The notes under the pieces are model-generated. The model was given only the letters and a program-made list of their open reading frames with translations. It was not told where the DNA came from and did not search any database. 64,000 bases of DNA from Kiritimatiellia bacterium (GTDB taxonomy: Bacteria > Verrucomicrobiota > Kiritimatiellia > RFP12 > UBA1067): positions 120,013 to 184,012 of the forward strand of contig JAFXEU010000052.1 of the NCBI GenBank assembly GCA_017520845.1, read 5' to 3'. The translations under genes were made by a program, and so were the position numbers. Positions 35,441-44,314 of this stretch are shown piece after piece; the first letter of the stretch is position 1; each line of letters starts with the position of its first letter.

Positions 35441-35956
35441 ATGAGAATTGTATTTTTAAGTGATATTCACGGAGTGCCCTCCACGCTTGAGGCGGCGCTG
35501 GCGAAGGCGGATGCGCTCGGGTACGATAAGCTCGTCCTTCTCGGCGATCTTCTGTATCACGGACCGCGCAACGGGGTGCCGAGTTTTTACGATCCTATCA
35601 AGGTCGTTGAACTGCTGAATGCCCGTGCCGATTCGATTGTCGCCGTGCGCGGCAACTGCGACGCCGAGGTCGATCAGATGATGGTCGAGTTTCCCATCAT
35701 GGAGGATTACAAAATTCTCGACGCGGGGAACAAAAAGTTTTTCTTAACCCACGGGCATCTTTGGAACGAGTATAAGATTCCGCCGATCGGGATTGCAGAC
35801 GTGCTTGCGCATGGACACACCCATATTCCGGAACTGAAGACGCTGGAGTGCGGGCTTCAAATTTTCAATCCGGGTTCCGTCTCTCTTCCGAAGGGCGGCT
35901 CCGGGCGTTCGTTCGGTTATTACGACGGCGAAGAACTGAAACATTTTACAATCTGA
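35441..35956 (+). CDS. yfcE: YfcE-type metallophosphoesterase
   Basis: 171 residues. FLSDIHG, LGDLLYHGPRN, RGNCDAEV, LTHGH and AHGHTHIPEL are the metal-ligand blocks of the calcineurin-like YfcE/MJ0936 phosphodiesterases, in order and complete; normal length. TATAAT at 35427-35432 (with extended TGA) lies eight bases before ATG 35441, so the mRNA is probably leaderless; an ATG two codons earlier would fall before the start site. It hydrolyses phosphodiesters in vitro; the cellular substrate is unclear. Confidence 0.85.
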   Translation: MRIVFLSDIHGVPSTLEAALAKADALGYDKLVLLGDLLYHGPRNGVPSFYDPIKVVELLNARADSIVAVRGNCDAEVDQMMVEFPIMEDYKILDAGNKKFFLTHGHLWNEYKIPPIGIADVLAHGHTHIPELKTLECGLQIFNPGSVSLPKGGSGRSFGYYDGEELKHFTI

Positions 35957-36020
35957 GAAATTTAAAAGGTCATTAATCCCAGAGGGGACTGTCCCCCCCC
36001 TATGCCTTCGCCTTGTGTCC

Positions 36021-36087
36021 TTTGCTTATTTTGTGAGTTTTCTTTGCTTGATTTTTTATAGTTGTATTATAGAGAAAATGGTAAACT
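36021..36087 (+). promoter_or_regulatory. AraC-style operator and promoter of the enolase-superfamily gene
   Basis: Half-sites TTTGCTTA (36021-36028) and TTTGCTTG (36043-36050) are 22 bp apart. The second begins the conserved element TTTGCTTGATTTTTTATAG (36043-36061), which ends 20 bases before TAAACT (36082-36087). TTTTGTGAG sits between the half-sites (36029-36037). The same layout occurs at 38658 and 63660. Confidence 0.65.
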
Positions 36088-36122
36088 TGTAACTCTATAA
36101 AATATAAATAGATTTGCTTGTT

Positions 36123-37445
36123 ATGAATATCAATAAAATCAATCCAGCGACTCTCAAAATAACAGACATGCGCTTCGCCGATATTGACGGGGCGCCTAAG
36201 CGTTGTACGCTTTTAAAGCTTTACACGAATCAGGGGATCGTCGGCTACGGCGAAGTGCGTGACGCATCGAGCCGTACGTACGCGGCGATGCTTAAAAGCC
36301 GTATTCTCGGCGAAAATCCCTGCAATGTAGAGAAGATTTTCCGCCGTATCAAGCAGTTCGGCGGCGATTCGCGCCAAGCTGGCGGCGTTTGCGCGGTTGA
36401 GTTGGCGTGTTGGGATATCTGCGGCAAGGCGTGGGGTGTTCCCGTCTGGCAGCTTCTCGGCGGGAAGTGGCGCGACGAGATCCGCTGCTATTGCGATACC
36501 GACTCCGAGGGCGGCGGGCGCGATATGGGTCTGGCGCTTAAAGAGCGCATGAAAATGGGCTTTACGTTCCTCAAAATGGATCTTGGCATTGAACTTTTGA
36601 TGAACGTCAAGGACGCGCTTATCGCGCCTCTCGGTTATCTTGAGTATATGCGCAAGATGAAGAATGTTGTCCAGACTCCGCACGGTTCGATCGATCCTCG
36701 CGTGATGCGAGGCGAAGCTTTTGAGCTTTTTACGACAGCGCACGGCCACACGGGTATTCATATTACTGAAAAGGGGCTTGATTATCTTGAGAAGTATATG
36801 GCTGACGTGCGCGAAGTAATCGGCTGGGAAGTGCCTATCGCCATCGATCATCTAGGTCATATTCCTTATGAGGACGCCGTTCAGCTGCTGCGCCGCCTTG
36901 AGAAATACCATCTTTCCTGGGCGGAGGACGTTCTGCCGTGGCGTAATACCGAGCAGTGGAAGCAGCTTCATGCCGCCACGACGACACCTCTCGGAACGGG
37001 CGAAGATATCTATCTTAAGGAAGATTTCAAGCCGCTTTTGGAGTCTCGTGCTCTCGCGGTCGTTCATCCCGATCTTCTTACGGCTGGCGGCATCATGGAG
37101 ACGAAGAAGATCGGCGATATGGCCGAGGATTACGGCGTTCAGATGAATATTCACATGGCCGAATCCCCCATCGCCTGTATGGCTGCCGTCCATGTCGCCG
37201 CCGCGACGCGGAACTTCATGGCGCTTGAGCTCCACAGCGTGGACGTTCCGTGGTGGGGCGATCTTGTAAAGCCCGCTCTCCGCTATGACGGCGGCTTTAT
37301 TGAGGTTCCGAACAAGCCCGGTCTCGGTATTGATGAGCTTAATGAAAAACTCATCAAGAAGCAGACGTGCGCCGACTTCCCGCCGCCGTGGACGCCGACG
37401 AAGGAATGGGATAAGGAATGGTCCAACGATCGCCGCTGGAGCTGA
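36123..37445 (+). CDS. Mandelate racemase/enolase-superfamily sugar-acid dehydratase or isomerase
   Basis: 440 residues from ATG 36123 (an in-frame TTG three codons upstream is less likely). The barrel carries FLKMDLG, IDHLG (metal Asp), WAEDVLPW (metal Glu) and GTGEDIYLK (third metal ligand), with NIHMAESP near the end giving a candidate catalytic His. An insert of roughly 40 residues follows the Lys strand (LLMNVKDALIAPLGYLEYM). The family dehydrates or isomerises aldonates, uronates or lactones; the exact substrate is not readable. It lies next to a XylR-like regulator, an MFS carrier, an SDR and an RraA-type protein, which supports sugar-acid catabolism. Confidence 0.82.
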   Translation: MNINKINPATLKITDMRFADIDGAPKRCTLLKLYTNQGIVGYGEVRDASSRTYAAMLKSRILGENPCNVEKIFRRIKQFGGDSRQAGGVCAVELACWDICGKAWGVPVWQLLGGKWRDEIRCYCDTDSEGGGRDMGLALKERMKMGFTFLKMDLGIELLMNVKDALIAPLGYLEYMRKMKNVVQTPHGSIDPRVMRGEAFELFTTAHGHTGIHITEKGLDYLEKYMADVREVIGWEVPIAIDHLGHIPYEDAVQLLRRLEKYHLSWAEDVLPWRNTEQWKQLHAATTTPLGTGEDIYLKEDFKPLLESRALAVVHPDLLTAGGIMETKKIGDMAEDYGVQMNIHMAESPIACMAAVHVAAATRNFMALELHSVDVPWWGDLVKPALRYDGGFIEVPNKPGLGIDELNEKLIKKQTCADFPPPWTPTKEWDKEWSNDRRWS

Positions 37446-37484
37446 TTCGAGAGAAACAGTTAGTGATTAGCGGTTAGTCGTTCC

Positions 37485-38636
37485 TCATCTCTTCAGCAAC
37501 GATCCCGCTTTGCGGAATTCGCTCATTGTCATGGAGTAGCGCTTTTTGAAAAGATTCTTAAGATAATTGGGATTTTCAAAACCGCAATCCATGGCAATGT
37601 TGTCTATCATGTCGCGCGTTTCCACAAGGCGGTGGCGTACGGCGGAAAGGCGTTTATCCACTATGGCTTCTAAGATGGATCGACCCTGAAGCTGGCGGAA
37701 TCGGAGATCCGCCAATCTGCGTGAACATCCAAGATGGGCGACGACGTCCGATACGTTGATTCCTTTTGTCGCATGAGTGTCGATATACGCTATCGCCTTC
37801 TGAACAAGTCTGCCGGCGTGGGAAATTTCGGCCGTCGATTCGCGGCGGACAATGCATTTTACGCCGGCATATAATTTTTGGACGGGCATAGGCGAAGAAG
37901 AGTTCATCATCGTGTCCAGGATTTCAGCGGCCATAAAACCTTCGGCTTCAAAATCCGGCTGGATTGATGAAAGACGCGGTTTTGCGTTTTCACAGATGAT
38001 TGTATCGTTGTCTACACCGAGAACCGCGAAATCTGCAGGTATTTTTATCTTTCGCGCATTGAGAATATCAAGGAGTTTAAAAGCCGTATCGTCGTTTGCC
38101 GCCATAACGGCTGTTCCTTTTTTCAGTTTCAGCGCTTCTTCCGGAGAATGAATTTCATTGCACCAAAATCCATTATCGACGAGTGTGTCGCGAAATGCGG
38201 CGAATCTTGCCTCGCTCCAATAAGGTTTATTCTCGGCATGAAGAAAGGCATAAGATCGGGCAATTCCCTGCTGCAGAAAATAAAGCGCTCCTTCTCGACC
38301 TATATCGGCGGCGGAGTTGTGGATAAAAGCTATGTTTTTTTCGCGGTTTTCAAATGCGCGTGGCTTCATGTCGGCAAGAACGGTGGGGATTTCGTTTTTT
38401 GCCAAATCTTCAAGCGAGTCTTCGATACCCGGTATGGAAGCGATAAAACCGTCAACTCCTCGGTTTATCGCGTTACTTACGCTTTCGCTCGTTACGTCGA
38501 AGCGTGTGCGCATGAGTTCGATATTCCACGGGGGAGTTTCCCCATAGCGCTCCGAAAGATAACGGAAGATTCCGGCCAATTTTGACTGCCCGGCGATTCC
38601 GGCCATTCTAAGAGCTATAAAAACTTTCTTTTTCAT
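37485..38636 (-). CDS. XylR-like transcriptional regulator (sugar-binding plus AraC DNA-binding domain)
   Basis: 383 residues. The N-terminal 270 residues are a LacI-type periplasmic-binding-like ligand domain (MAGIAGQSKLAGIFRYLSER, later FAVLGVDNDTIICENAKPRL). The C-terminal 105 residues are an AraC-type double helix-turn-helix (VVAHLGCSRRLADLRFRQLQ, CGFENPNYLKNLFKKRYSMT). This is the architecture of E. coli XylR, an activator that binds direct-repeat sites next to the -35. It is divergent from the MFS gene, with the shared operator between them, so it is the prime candidate to control that operon and the other two operator-bearing promoters. Confidence 0.88.
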   Translation of the reverse strand: MKKKVFIALRMAGIAGQSKLAGIFRYLSERYGETPPWNIELMRTRFDVTSESVSNAINRGVDGFIASIPGIEDSLEDLAKNEIPTVLADMKPRAFENREKNIAFIHNSAADIGREGALYFLQQGIARSYAFLHAENKPYWSEARFAAFRDTLVDNGFWCNEIHSPEEALKLKKGTAVMAANDDTAFKLLDILNARKIKIPADFAVLGVDNDTIICENAKPRLSSIQPDFEAEGFMAAEILDTMMNSSSPMPVQKLYAGVKCIVRRESTAEISHAGRLVQKAIAYIDTHATKGINVSDVVAHLGCSRRLADLRFRQLQGRSILEAIVDKRLSAVRHRLVETRDMIDNIAMDCGFENPNYLKNLFKKRYSMTMSEFRKAGSLLKR

Positions 38637-38657
38637 CTTGAGGGAAGTATATCATAT

Positions 38658-38724
38658 TTTACTCATTTTGTGAGGTTTTTTTGCTTGATTTTTTATAGTG
38701 GCGGTGTTGCGAAGATGATATACT
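38658..38724 (+). promoter_or_regulatory. AraC-style operator and promoter of the MFS-SDR-RraA operon
   Basis: Half-sites TTTACTCA (38658-38665) and TTTGCTTG (38680-38687), 22 bp apart, TTTTGTGAG at 38666-38674 between them. The element TTTGCTTGATTTTTTATAG (38680-38698) ends 20 bases before TATACT (38719-38724, extended TGA). The ATG follows after six bases, so the message is probably leaderless. Confidence 0.68.
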
Positions 38725-38730
38725 TTAGAT

Positions 38731-39963
38731 ATGAAAATGGTGGATTATAAATGGAAAGCGTTGGCCCTCTTGTGGGTGGCCTTTTTTCTGCAGCAAGGTA
38801 CGCGGCAGATATTTTCGGCCACTTTGCCTTCAATCAGGGCCGCTTTTGATGTGACTAAAGCCGAAATCGGACTGGTGGCGACTGTGTTTACTTTCGTTTA
38901 TGGAATTTGCGTCCCGTTTGCCGGCATTGCAAGCGATATCTTGAAGCGCAAGTGGATGGTTGCCGTCGGTGTGCTGATATTCTCTCTCGGCATTTTCGGC
39001 GCCGGCTTTGCGAACGGAATACTTTGGCTTCTTGTAATGTACGGCGTGGTGAATGGCCTCGGTCAGACGTTTTATTATCCGGCGTCGACTTCTCTTGTCT
39101 CGCAACTGCACGCCAATTCCCGCGCGACGGCGCTCAGTATTTTGCAGTTCGGCCTTTATGCCGGGATAATTCTTGTTTCCTGGATGAGCGGGTATTTCGC
39201 CGACCTCGGAGCCGAAGGGTGGAAGAAGCCGTTTGTGCTCTTCGGCGGCATCGGTATCGTCTGGGCTGTAGTATGCATGATTTTCCTGAAGGATACGCCG
39301 CCTGCCGTTCATAATAACGCGACACCCGTAAAAGCGTCTCCGGCGGAGGCATTGGGGGCGATACTTAAAAATCCTGTCGCCATCGTTCTTGCGGCCGCAT
39401 TCGGGATGCATGTCTATGTTGATGTCGGATATAAGACATGGATGCCTAATTTCCTGCACACCTCGTTCGGACTTAGCAACGCCTCTGCGTCGTTAGGGGC
39501 TGTGCTGTGGCATTATATCGGCGCAATCGTCGGTGTTTCAATCGGGAGCCGATTTGCCGATCGATTTATCTTGAGACGCGGAACTGTCCGCTACGAGACT
39601 TCGGCTTTCGGAATGATTTTGGCTGCTCCGTTTATTGTTTTGATGGCGTTTATGCCGAAACTGGTTCCTGGAGAATCTGGACTTGCGCTTTGTCTTCTTG
39701 CATCCGGTCTTTTCGGGCTGTTTCGCGGCTTTTTCGATTCCAATATTTTTGCTGCGCTATTTGATGTTGTCCCGGCTCGTTTTCACGCCTCGGCGATGGG
39801 GTTGGTGCTTTGCGCCGCATTTGTGGTCGGCTCGTCTTCCGGCGGTCTAACAGGGCTATTCACATCACAATCGATGGGTCTTGCTTCGTTGGCTCCCGTC
39901 TATTTTGCAGGCGGTATTCTATTGCTGATAGCCCGAGGGATTGGGGGGAGTGAGAAGAGATGA
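38731..39963 (+). CDS. MFS transporter, probably for a sugar acid
   Basis: 410 residues with about twelve membrane helices. GIASDILKRKWMVAVGVLIF is the loop 2-3 region in the position of the MFS motif, and the N-terminal FLQQGTRQIFSATLPSIRAAF start resembles hexuronate/phthalate-type carriers. The matching motif in the second half is IGSRFADRFILRRGT. Its stop codon lies in a heptamer array that leads straight into the SDR start, so MFS, SDR and RraA genes form an operon. Likely role: proton-coupled uptake of the acid degraded by its neighbours. Confidence 0.85.
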   Translation: MKMVDYKWKALALLWVAFFLQQGTRQIFSATLPSIRAAFDVTKAEIGLVATVFTFVYGICVPFAGIASDILKRKWMVAVGVLIFSLGIFGAGFANGILWLLVMYGVVNGLGQTFYYPASTSLVSQLHANSRATALSILQFGLYAGIILVSWMSGYFADLGAEGWKKPFVLFGGIGIVWAVVCMIFLKDTPPAVHNNATPVKASPAEALGAILKNPVAIVLAAAFGMHVYVDVGYKTWMPNFLHTSFGLSNASASLGAVLWHYIGAIVGVSIGSRFADRFILRRGTVRYETSAFGMILAAPFIVLMAFMPKLVPGESGLALCLLASGLFGLFRGFFDSNIFAALFDVVPARFHASAMGLVLCAAFVVGSSSGGLTGLFTSQSMGLASLAPVYFAGGILLLIARGIGGSEKR

Positions 39964-40012
39964 GTAATGAGAGATGAGAAAAGAGAAAAGGGTAAAGAGA
40001 GGAAAGAGAAAA
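39957..40012. repeat. Heptamer array filling the MFS-SDR gap
   Basis: Eight in-phase 7-mers: GAGATGA, GTAATGA, GAGATGA, GAAAAGA, GAAAAGG, GTAAAGA, GAGGAAA, GAGAAAA. The first contains the MFS stop codon and the last ends immediately before the SDR ATG; GAGG in the array can serve as ribosome site. Confidence 0.8.
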
Positions 40013-40717
40013 ATGATAAAAGAAAAATTTGATTTAACCGGGAAAATCGCGCTTGTTACCGGTTCGACGCGTGGAATCGGCAAGGCGATCGGTGATGCTT
40101 TTGAGGAATACGGGGCGAAAGTGATTCGTCACGACAGAGATGTGTGCGATTTATCCGACCCCGCCGCAATAGACGCATTTTTTGCCAAGCTTCAGGCAGA
40201 AGGTTTAATGCCCGATATTCTCGTCGCCAATGCTTCCATTCAGGCGAAAATTCCCTGGACGGAGTTTCCCCTTGATGAAGCCCAAAAAGAGATGCAGGTT
40301 AACTTCTTCGCAACTCTCAGGATGTTCCAGCTTTGTTATCCCAAGATGAAGGCTCAGAAGTGGGGCCGTATGATTGTGCTCGGCTCTGTCAACGAGCGCC
40401 GCCCTCATCCTGATATGTGCGTTTATGCCGCGACAAAATCCGCTCAGGAGAATCTTGTGCGCGGTATTGCGCGTCAGGTCGCCGCAGAGGGAATTACGGT
40501 TAATAACCTTTGCCCTGGAGTTTTCAATACTGACCGCAATAGGGAGTGCTTGTCTGATCCGGTTTACGCTTCTAAAGTAACTGCCGCGATTCCATGTCAT
40601 GATTATGCCATGCCCGAAGATGCGGCTGGCGCGGCGCTGCTGCTCGCCTCCGATGCCGGCCGATATATCACCGGAAGCACCATCCTCGTCGATGGAGGGC
40701 TGGCGTTACCAGGGTGA
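40013..40717 (+). CDS. Short-chain dehydrogenase/reductase
   Basis: 234 residues from ATG 40013. An upstream in-frame ATG would add 13 Lys/Arg-rich residues encoded only by the heptamer array, so it is rejected. TGSTRGIGKAIG binds NAD(P), VLGSVNERRP holds the catalytic Ser strand, and YAATK the Tyr-x3-Lys pair. The end ITGSTILVDGGLALPG is typical. It probably oxidises or reduces a sugar-acid intermediate imported by the MFS carrier. The RraA-like gene follows with AAAGGA before its ATG. Confidence 0.87.
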   Translation: MIKEKFDLTGKIALVTGSTRGIGKAIGDAFEEYGAKVIRHDRDVCDLSDPAAIDAFFAKLQAEGLMPDILVANASIQAKIPWTEFPLDEAQKEMQVNFFATLRMFQLCYPKMKAQKWGRMIVLGSVNERRPHPDMCVYAATKSAQENLVRGIARQVAAEGITVNNLCPGVFNTDRNRECLSDPVYASKVTAAIPCHDYAMPEDAAGAALLLASDAGRYITGSTILVDGGLALPG

Positions 40718-40746
40718 GAGAGAAATTTTACGAAAGGACCCATAAA

Positions 40747-41502
40747 ATGCCATCATTAGCCAACATGCGTTCCAAGGCCAAAGAAGCCGGCCTTATGAAA
40801 TTAGATAAGCTGATCGAAAAGCGTCAGCATATCCCGACAAACGAATTTCCGATTCCGGTAAAGGAACTCTGTGAGCGTTTCGAGAAGCTCTACACGGGAT
40901 GCGTCAACGATGTTATGCGTGAGGCCTGTCTTCTCGATCAGAATCTTCCTCACGAAATTATGCCCCTCAGGGATGAAATGGTCGTCTGCGGCGAGGCGTT
41001 TACCGTCAAGAGCGCGCCGAACTGCATGATTGAAGGCGAAATGACCTTCCGTGCGCAGATGCTCGACGACTTTAAGCCGGACGGCGTTGTCGTTTGGGAT
41101 ACGTCGGGCGATATAGAAGCTTCGCTTTGGGGCGGAGTAATGACGGCGACCGCCATTACGAAGGGTATTCGCGGTGCAGTCATCGCCGGCGGAATCCGCG
41201 ATACTAAGCAGATTTTAGAGCAGAACTTCCCAGTCTTCTATAAGTACCGCGTTTCGAACGGCTCGCTCGGCCGCTGTATGATTACGCACTATCAGACACC
41301 GGTAAAAATCGGTAAAGTGACCGTGCGCCCAGGCGATATCATCATGGGCGATATCGACGGCGTTATCTGCATTCCGCGCGAAATCGCGTATGAGGTTCTT
41401 CTTCGTGCCGAGGGTATCGAGCGCAACGAAGTCGATATTTTCAGTTGGGTCCGCCAAGGCGATACAATCAGCGAGATTATCGATAAGGGTGGGTATTTTT
41501 GA
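40747..41502 (+). CDS. RraA-like protein (HMG-aldolase / dicarboxylate lyase family)
   Basis: 251 residues from ATG 40747, which has AAAGGA eight bases upstream; a GTG 11 codons earlier overlaps the SDR stop but lacks a ribosome site. GVVVWDTSGDIEASLWGGVM and GAVIAGGIRDTKQILEQNFP contain the glycine loop and Arg-Asp pair that hold metal and substrate in the 4-hydroxy-4-methyl-2-oxoglutarate aldolase group. GDIIMGDIDGVICIPRE is the second conserved block. In sugar-acid clusters such proteins are thought to cleave or decarboxylate 2-oxo acids. The substrate is inferred from context. Confidence 0.82.
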   Translation: MPSLANMRSKAKEAGLMKLDKLIEKRQHIPTNEFPIPVKELCERFEKLYTGCVNDVMREACLLDQNLPHEIMPLRDEMVVCGEAFTVKSAPNCMIEGEMTFRAQMLDDFKPDGVVVWDTSGDIEASLWGGVMTATAITKGIRGAVIAGGIRDTKQILEQNFPVFYKYRVSNGSLGRCMITHYQTPVKIGKVTVRPGDIIMGDIDGVICIPREIAYEVLLRAEGIERNEVDIFSWVRQGDTISEIIDKGGYF

Positions 41503-41506
41503 TTGG

Positions 41507-41541
41507 GAGATGAGAGATGAGTAATGAGAGATGAGATAAAA
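41507..41541. repeat. Heptamer array after the RraA-like gene
   Basis: GAGATGA twice, GTAATGA, GAGATGA, GATAAAA: five in-phase units starting four bases after the stop codon. Confidence 0.7.
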
Positions 41542-41585
41542 CTCCTGTATTAGATACTATTAACCATAAAAGAAAGGATAAACCG

Positions 41586-44219
41586 ATGAGCCTTATAACT
41601 TGCAAAAAATTCAGGGGAGGGGGTAATAGTTTAGAGTTAGGAGTTGGGCGTTTATTTTCATTTATACTTTCGATTGTTTTTACGCTTGTGACGAGTGGCG
41701 CATGGGCGGCGGACTGGACCGACGCGGACGGTAATACCTATACCGCGCTCAAGTCCATCAACGGCGGTGGATCGGGATATATCAATACAGAAATTATCCC
41801 CAAAGGTTCGGAAAAGGTGCGTCTGAAGTATAAGCCTGTTGTAACGACCGACGCTTTCATTTATTGCTCGCGCTGGAATTCTAACGGAAATTGGATAAAC
41901 TTTTTTACAGGTCTTATACATGAAAAAAAATTCCGCATTGACCGTAATACGACTAAAGTCTTGTGCGGTACTACGATTAGTGCAGATACCGAGTATTCTC
42001 TTCTCGCCGACTACAGCTTGGGGACGGTTGCGATAAACGGCAAGAATGTGTCTTCAAGTCTTGGCAAGAAAGGATATACGCTATACCATCCGCTGTTGCT
42101 TCTCGGCGCTTATTTAGGGCAAGGTACGGCTGATAGTCCTACTATTGGATCTGTCAACACGCAAGCCAAAGGCGACCTCTACTACTTTCAGCTCTGGTCT
42201 TCGGAAGGAGATCTGCAACACAACTTCATGCCGGCGGTGCGCGATTTCAATTCCGTCACCGGTCTCTACGACACTGTCACCAAAATGTTTTATCCCGCGA
42301 CGGGCGGCTTGATCACGGGTGCGGCTTATGACGCGTCGGAGCGCGCGGGCAAGAAGTGGACGGGCGCGGGCGGCGACAACAAGATGTCCACGGGCGCGAA
42401 CTGGGAGGGCGGCGAAGCGCCGAAGGCGGGCGACGATATCGACTTCACCATCGCTGTGCCGAACGCCCCAATTGTGGCGGACATTAATGCAATCTTCAAC
42501 AAGATCTACCTTGGCGCGGGCGATATGCCGGCGTTTTCGGGTACGCTTGCCGCGACAACCATCAATGAACTTGAGAGAATGACTGTCTACGACAAGGGTA
42601 ATGATGAATTTACATTTGTAATTCCGACAACTGTTGAGAACGGTACGCAGTTTACCGCCGCAGGCGAGACGCTCACAGGTCCCATATTTTTCAAATCCGG
42701 TTCGTCGCTCTCTGTTACTGCGCTTTCTGCCGATAAAGCCGCGCTTGCCGCGCCTTCGATTTCCATTAACGGAGAGATGAGTATTTCAATTCCTTCTCAG
42801 AGGTTTGCGGACGGAAAATATAAGATTTTAGAAATGTCCAACGGTCAGTTCGGCGCTGATGTTCTTAATTGTCTGACGCTCAACGGCGGCGAGGGAGATG
42901 AGCCAAAGAAATATGAGCTTAATGTAGAAGGTAACACAATTTATCTTGAAGTCACGGGCGGATTAGAATCGAAATGGGTAGGCGGTGTAGGCGATAATCG
43001 CTTTTCCGTAGCGGCGAATTGGGATAACGGTAAAGTTCCCGAGGAGGGGTCGACCCTTGATTTTTCAGGTGTAGCTTCAAAGACACAGATTAATGCGGAT
43101 GTTGATATAGTTTATAACACCATTCTTATTCCGGTTCCTAGCAGAAACGATTTTTGGGATTATTACGTACAGGTTTCCGGGACATTGCATCTTAATACAA
43201 TCACGAATGCTACTTTTCTTGCAGTTGCGCAAAATGGAGTATTGAAGGTTGATGGTGATGTGGTTTTGAACACAGATGCCAAAAAACTAGGTTCAAATAC
43301 AAAATATAGCTGCTATATGTTCCATAGTAATAAAGGGCGTATCGAGATAGGCGGCAACTTGGTGAATGAGGTCACTCCTAAAAATAGAGTTCTGATGTAT
43401 ATCAGCAGTAGTCCCGGAGGAGTGTTGAAAATGGGCGGGGTTGTCAATAATAGTGATAAAGCAGTTTCTCTCAGTGGAAATCACTCTACTTCGATTGTCT
43501 GTGTAATCGGAGAGAATGGTTTGAGCGGAGAGAAAGGATTTTGTCAATATGATGGTAGTGGTGCGGAAATCACGCTTAAGGCTGGATGTGATTTCAACGT
43601 GGGAGTATATTTATATGCTTATCATCCATTTAAGTTTGATACGTCGGATGAAACCGGGACTGCCCGTAAGATAACACTCAATGCTGAAATTCAGAACTCA
43701 GGCGCCGTAACGATAGTTGGGAATGGAATGGTAGTTGCAAATTCATCAGTAAAGCCCGGAACAAGCCCTGTGACTGTTGAAGGCGGCGCTACGCTTGCGA
43801 TAAATCCTGGAAAATTGATCACGAATGGCAAGATGACGGTAAATAGCGGAGCAACACTCTCTTTACCACAGTCCGGCGAGGTGACTCTTGGTGGAGATTT
43901 GGCGCTTGCTGACGGTGCAATACTTGCATTCAACTTTACTAATCGTAAGGTTGAGCCTATTCTCGCGCTCGCTTCCGAAAAGTCACTTTCGTTTGATGGC
44001 GAGGGGGAGAAGAATATCGCAGTGAAGGTTTCGGGTGATGTTTGGCCTGTCGGCGGAAAACATATTCTTACCGCAACTGGTGGATTTAATGCCGAGGGTG
44101 TGACGGTTTCTCTTATAACGGAAGGTGCGCCGAAGTGGGCGAAGGACGTATACGTCAACGAGGACGGCAATATCGTTCTTGACGTAAAACCGATGGGAAC
44201 TAAGGTGATTGTGAGATGA
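41586..44219 (+). CDS. Large secreted beta-strand-repeat protein
   Basis: 877 residues with a long signal peptide cleaved near residue 41 (GAWA then ADWTDADG). Residues 42-250 look like a LamG/concanavalin-type jelly roll (GGGSGYINTE, DLYYFQLWSSEGDLQHNFM). Two modules begin KKWTGAGGDNKMSTGANW and KWVGGVGDNRFSVAANW, as in autotransporter-associated proteins, and long beta-strand-rich parts follow. The C-terminal block (from GGFNAEGVTVSL to GTKVIVR) is nearly the same as in the 1320-residue paralogue at 52856. No outer-membrane barrel is seen, so export to the surface may use that tail. AAGGA precedes ATG. Its N-terminus is lengthened by a heptamer-like DNA stretch absent from the paralogue. 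Confidence 0.75.
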   Translation: MSLITCKKFRGGGNSLELGVGRLFSFILSIVFTLVTSGAWAADWTDADGNTYTALKSINGGGSGYINTEIIPKGSEKVRLKYKPVVTTDAFIYCSRWNSNGNWINFFTGLIHEKKFRIDRNTTKVLCGTTISADTEYSLLADYSLGTVAINGKNVSSSLGKKGYTLYHPLLLLGAYLGQGTADSPTIGSVNTQAKGDLYYFQLWSSEGDLQHNFMPAVRDFNSVTGLYDTVTKMFYPATGGLITGAAYDASERAGKKWTGAGGDNKMSTGANWEGGEAPKAGDDIDFTIAVPNAPIVADINAIFNKIYLGAGDMPAFSGTLAATTINELERMTVYDKGNDEFTFVIPTTVENGTQFTAAGETLTGPIFFKSGSSLSVTALSADKAALAAPSISINGEMSISIPSQRFADGKYKILEMSNGQFGADVLNCLTLNGGEGDEPKKYELNVEGNTIYLEVTGGLESKWVGGVGDNRFSVAANWDNGKVPEEGSTLDFSGVASKTQINADVDIVYNTILIPVPSRNDFWDYYVQVSGTLHLNTITNATFLAVAQNGVLKVDGDVVLNTDAKKLGSNTKYSCYMFHSNKGRIEIGGNLVNEVTPKNRVLMYISSSPGGVLKMGGVVNNSDKAVSLSGNHSTSIVCVIGENGLSGEKGFCQYDGSGAEITLKAGCDFNVGVYLYAYHPFKFDTSDETGTARKITLNAEIQNSGAVTIVGNGMVVANSSVKPGTSPVTVEGGATLAINPGKLITNGKMTVNSGATLSLPQSGEVTLGGDLALADGAILAFNFTNRKVEPILALASEKSLSFDGEGEKNIAVKVSGDVWPVGGKHILTATGGFNAEGVTVSLITEGAPKWAKDVYVNEDGNIVLDVKPMGTKVIVR

Positions 44220-44273
44220 GGTATCCCCCGACGACCGAAGGGAGGAGTCGCCGAAGGCGATGCCCTAGCAGGG

Positions 44274-44308
44274 GTGATGGGTGATGAGAGATGAGTAAAG
44301 AGAGGAGA
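44274..44308. repeat. Heptamer array before the GH13 gene
   Basis: GTGATGG, GTGATGA, GAGATGA, GTAAAGA, GAGGAGA; the last unit supplies GGAG seven bases before the ATG at 44315. The preceding 50 bp (44221-44273) holds GC-rich sequence with no gene. Confidence 0.7.
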
Positions 44309-44314
44309 ATTGAA

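Noticed and set aside
35984..36000. GGGGACTGTCCCC followed by a C run, as a terminator
   Set aside because: Palindrome is real but short and lacks a T run; too weak to call.
39974..40012. Basic N-terminal extension of the SDR (RKEKRVKRGKRKM)
   Set aside because: Encoded entirely by the heptamer array; the next ATG begins the normal SDR.
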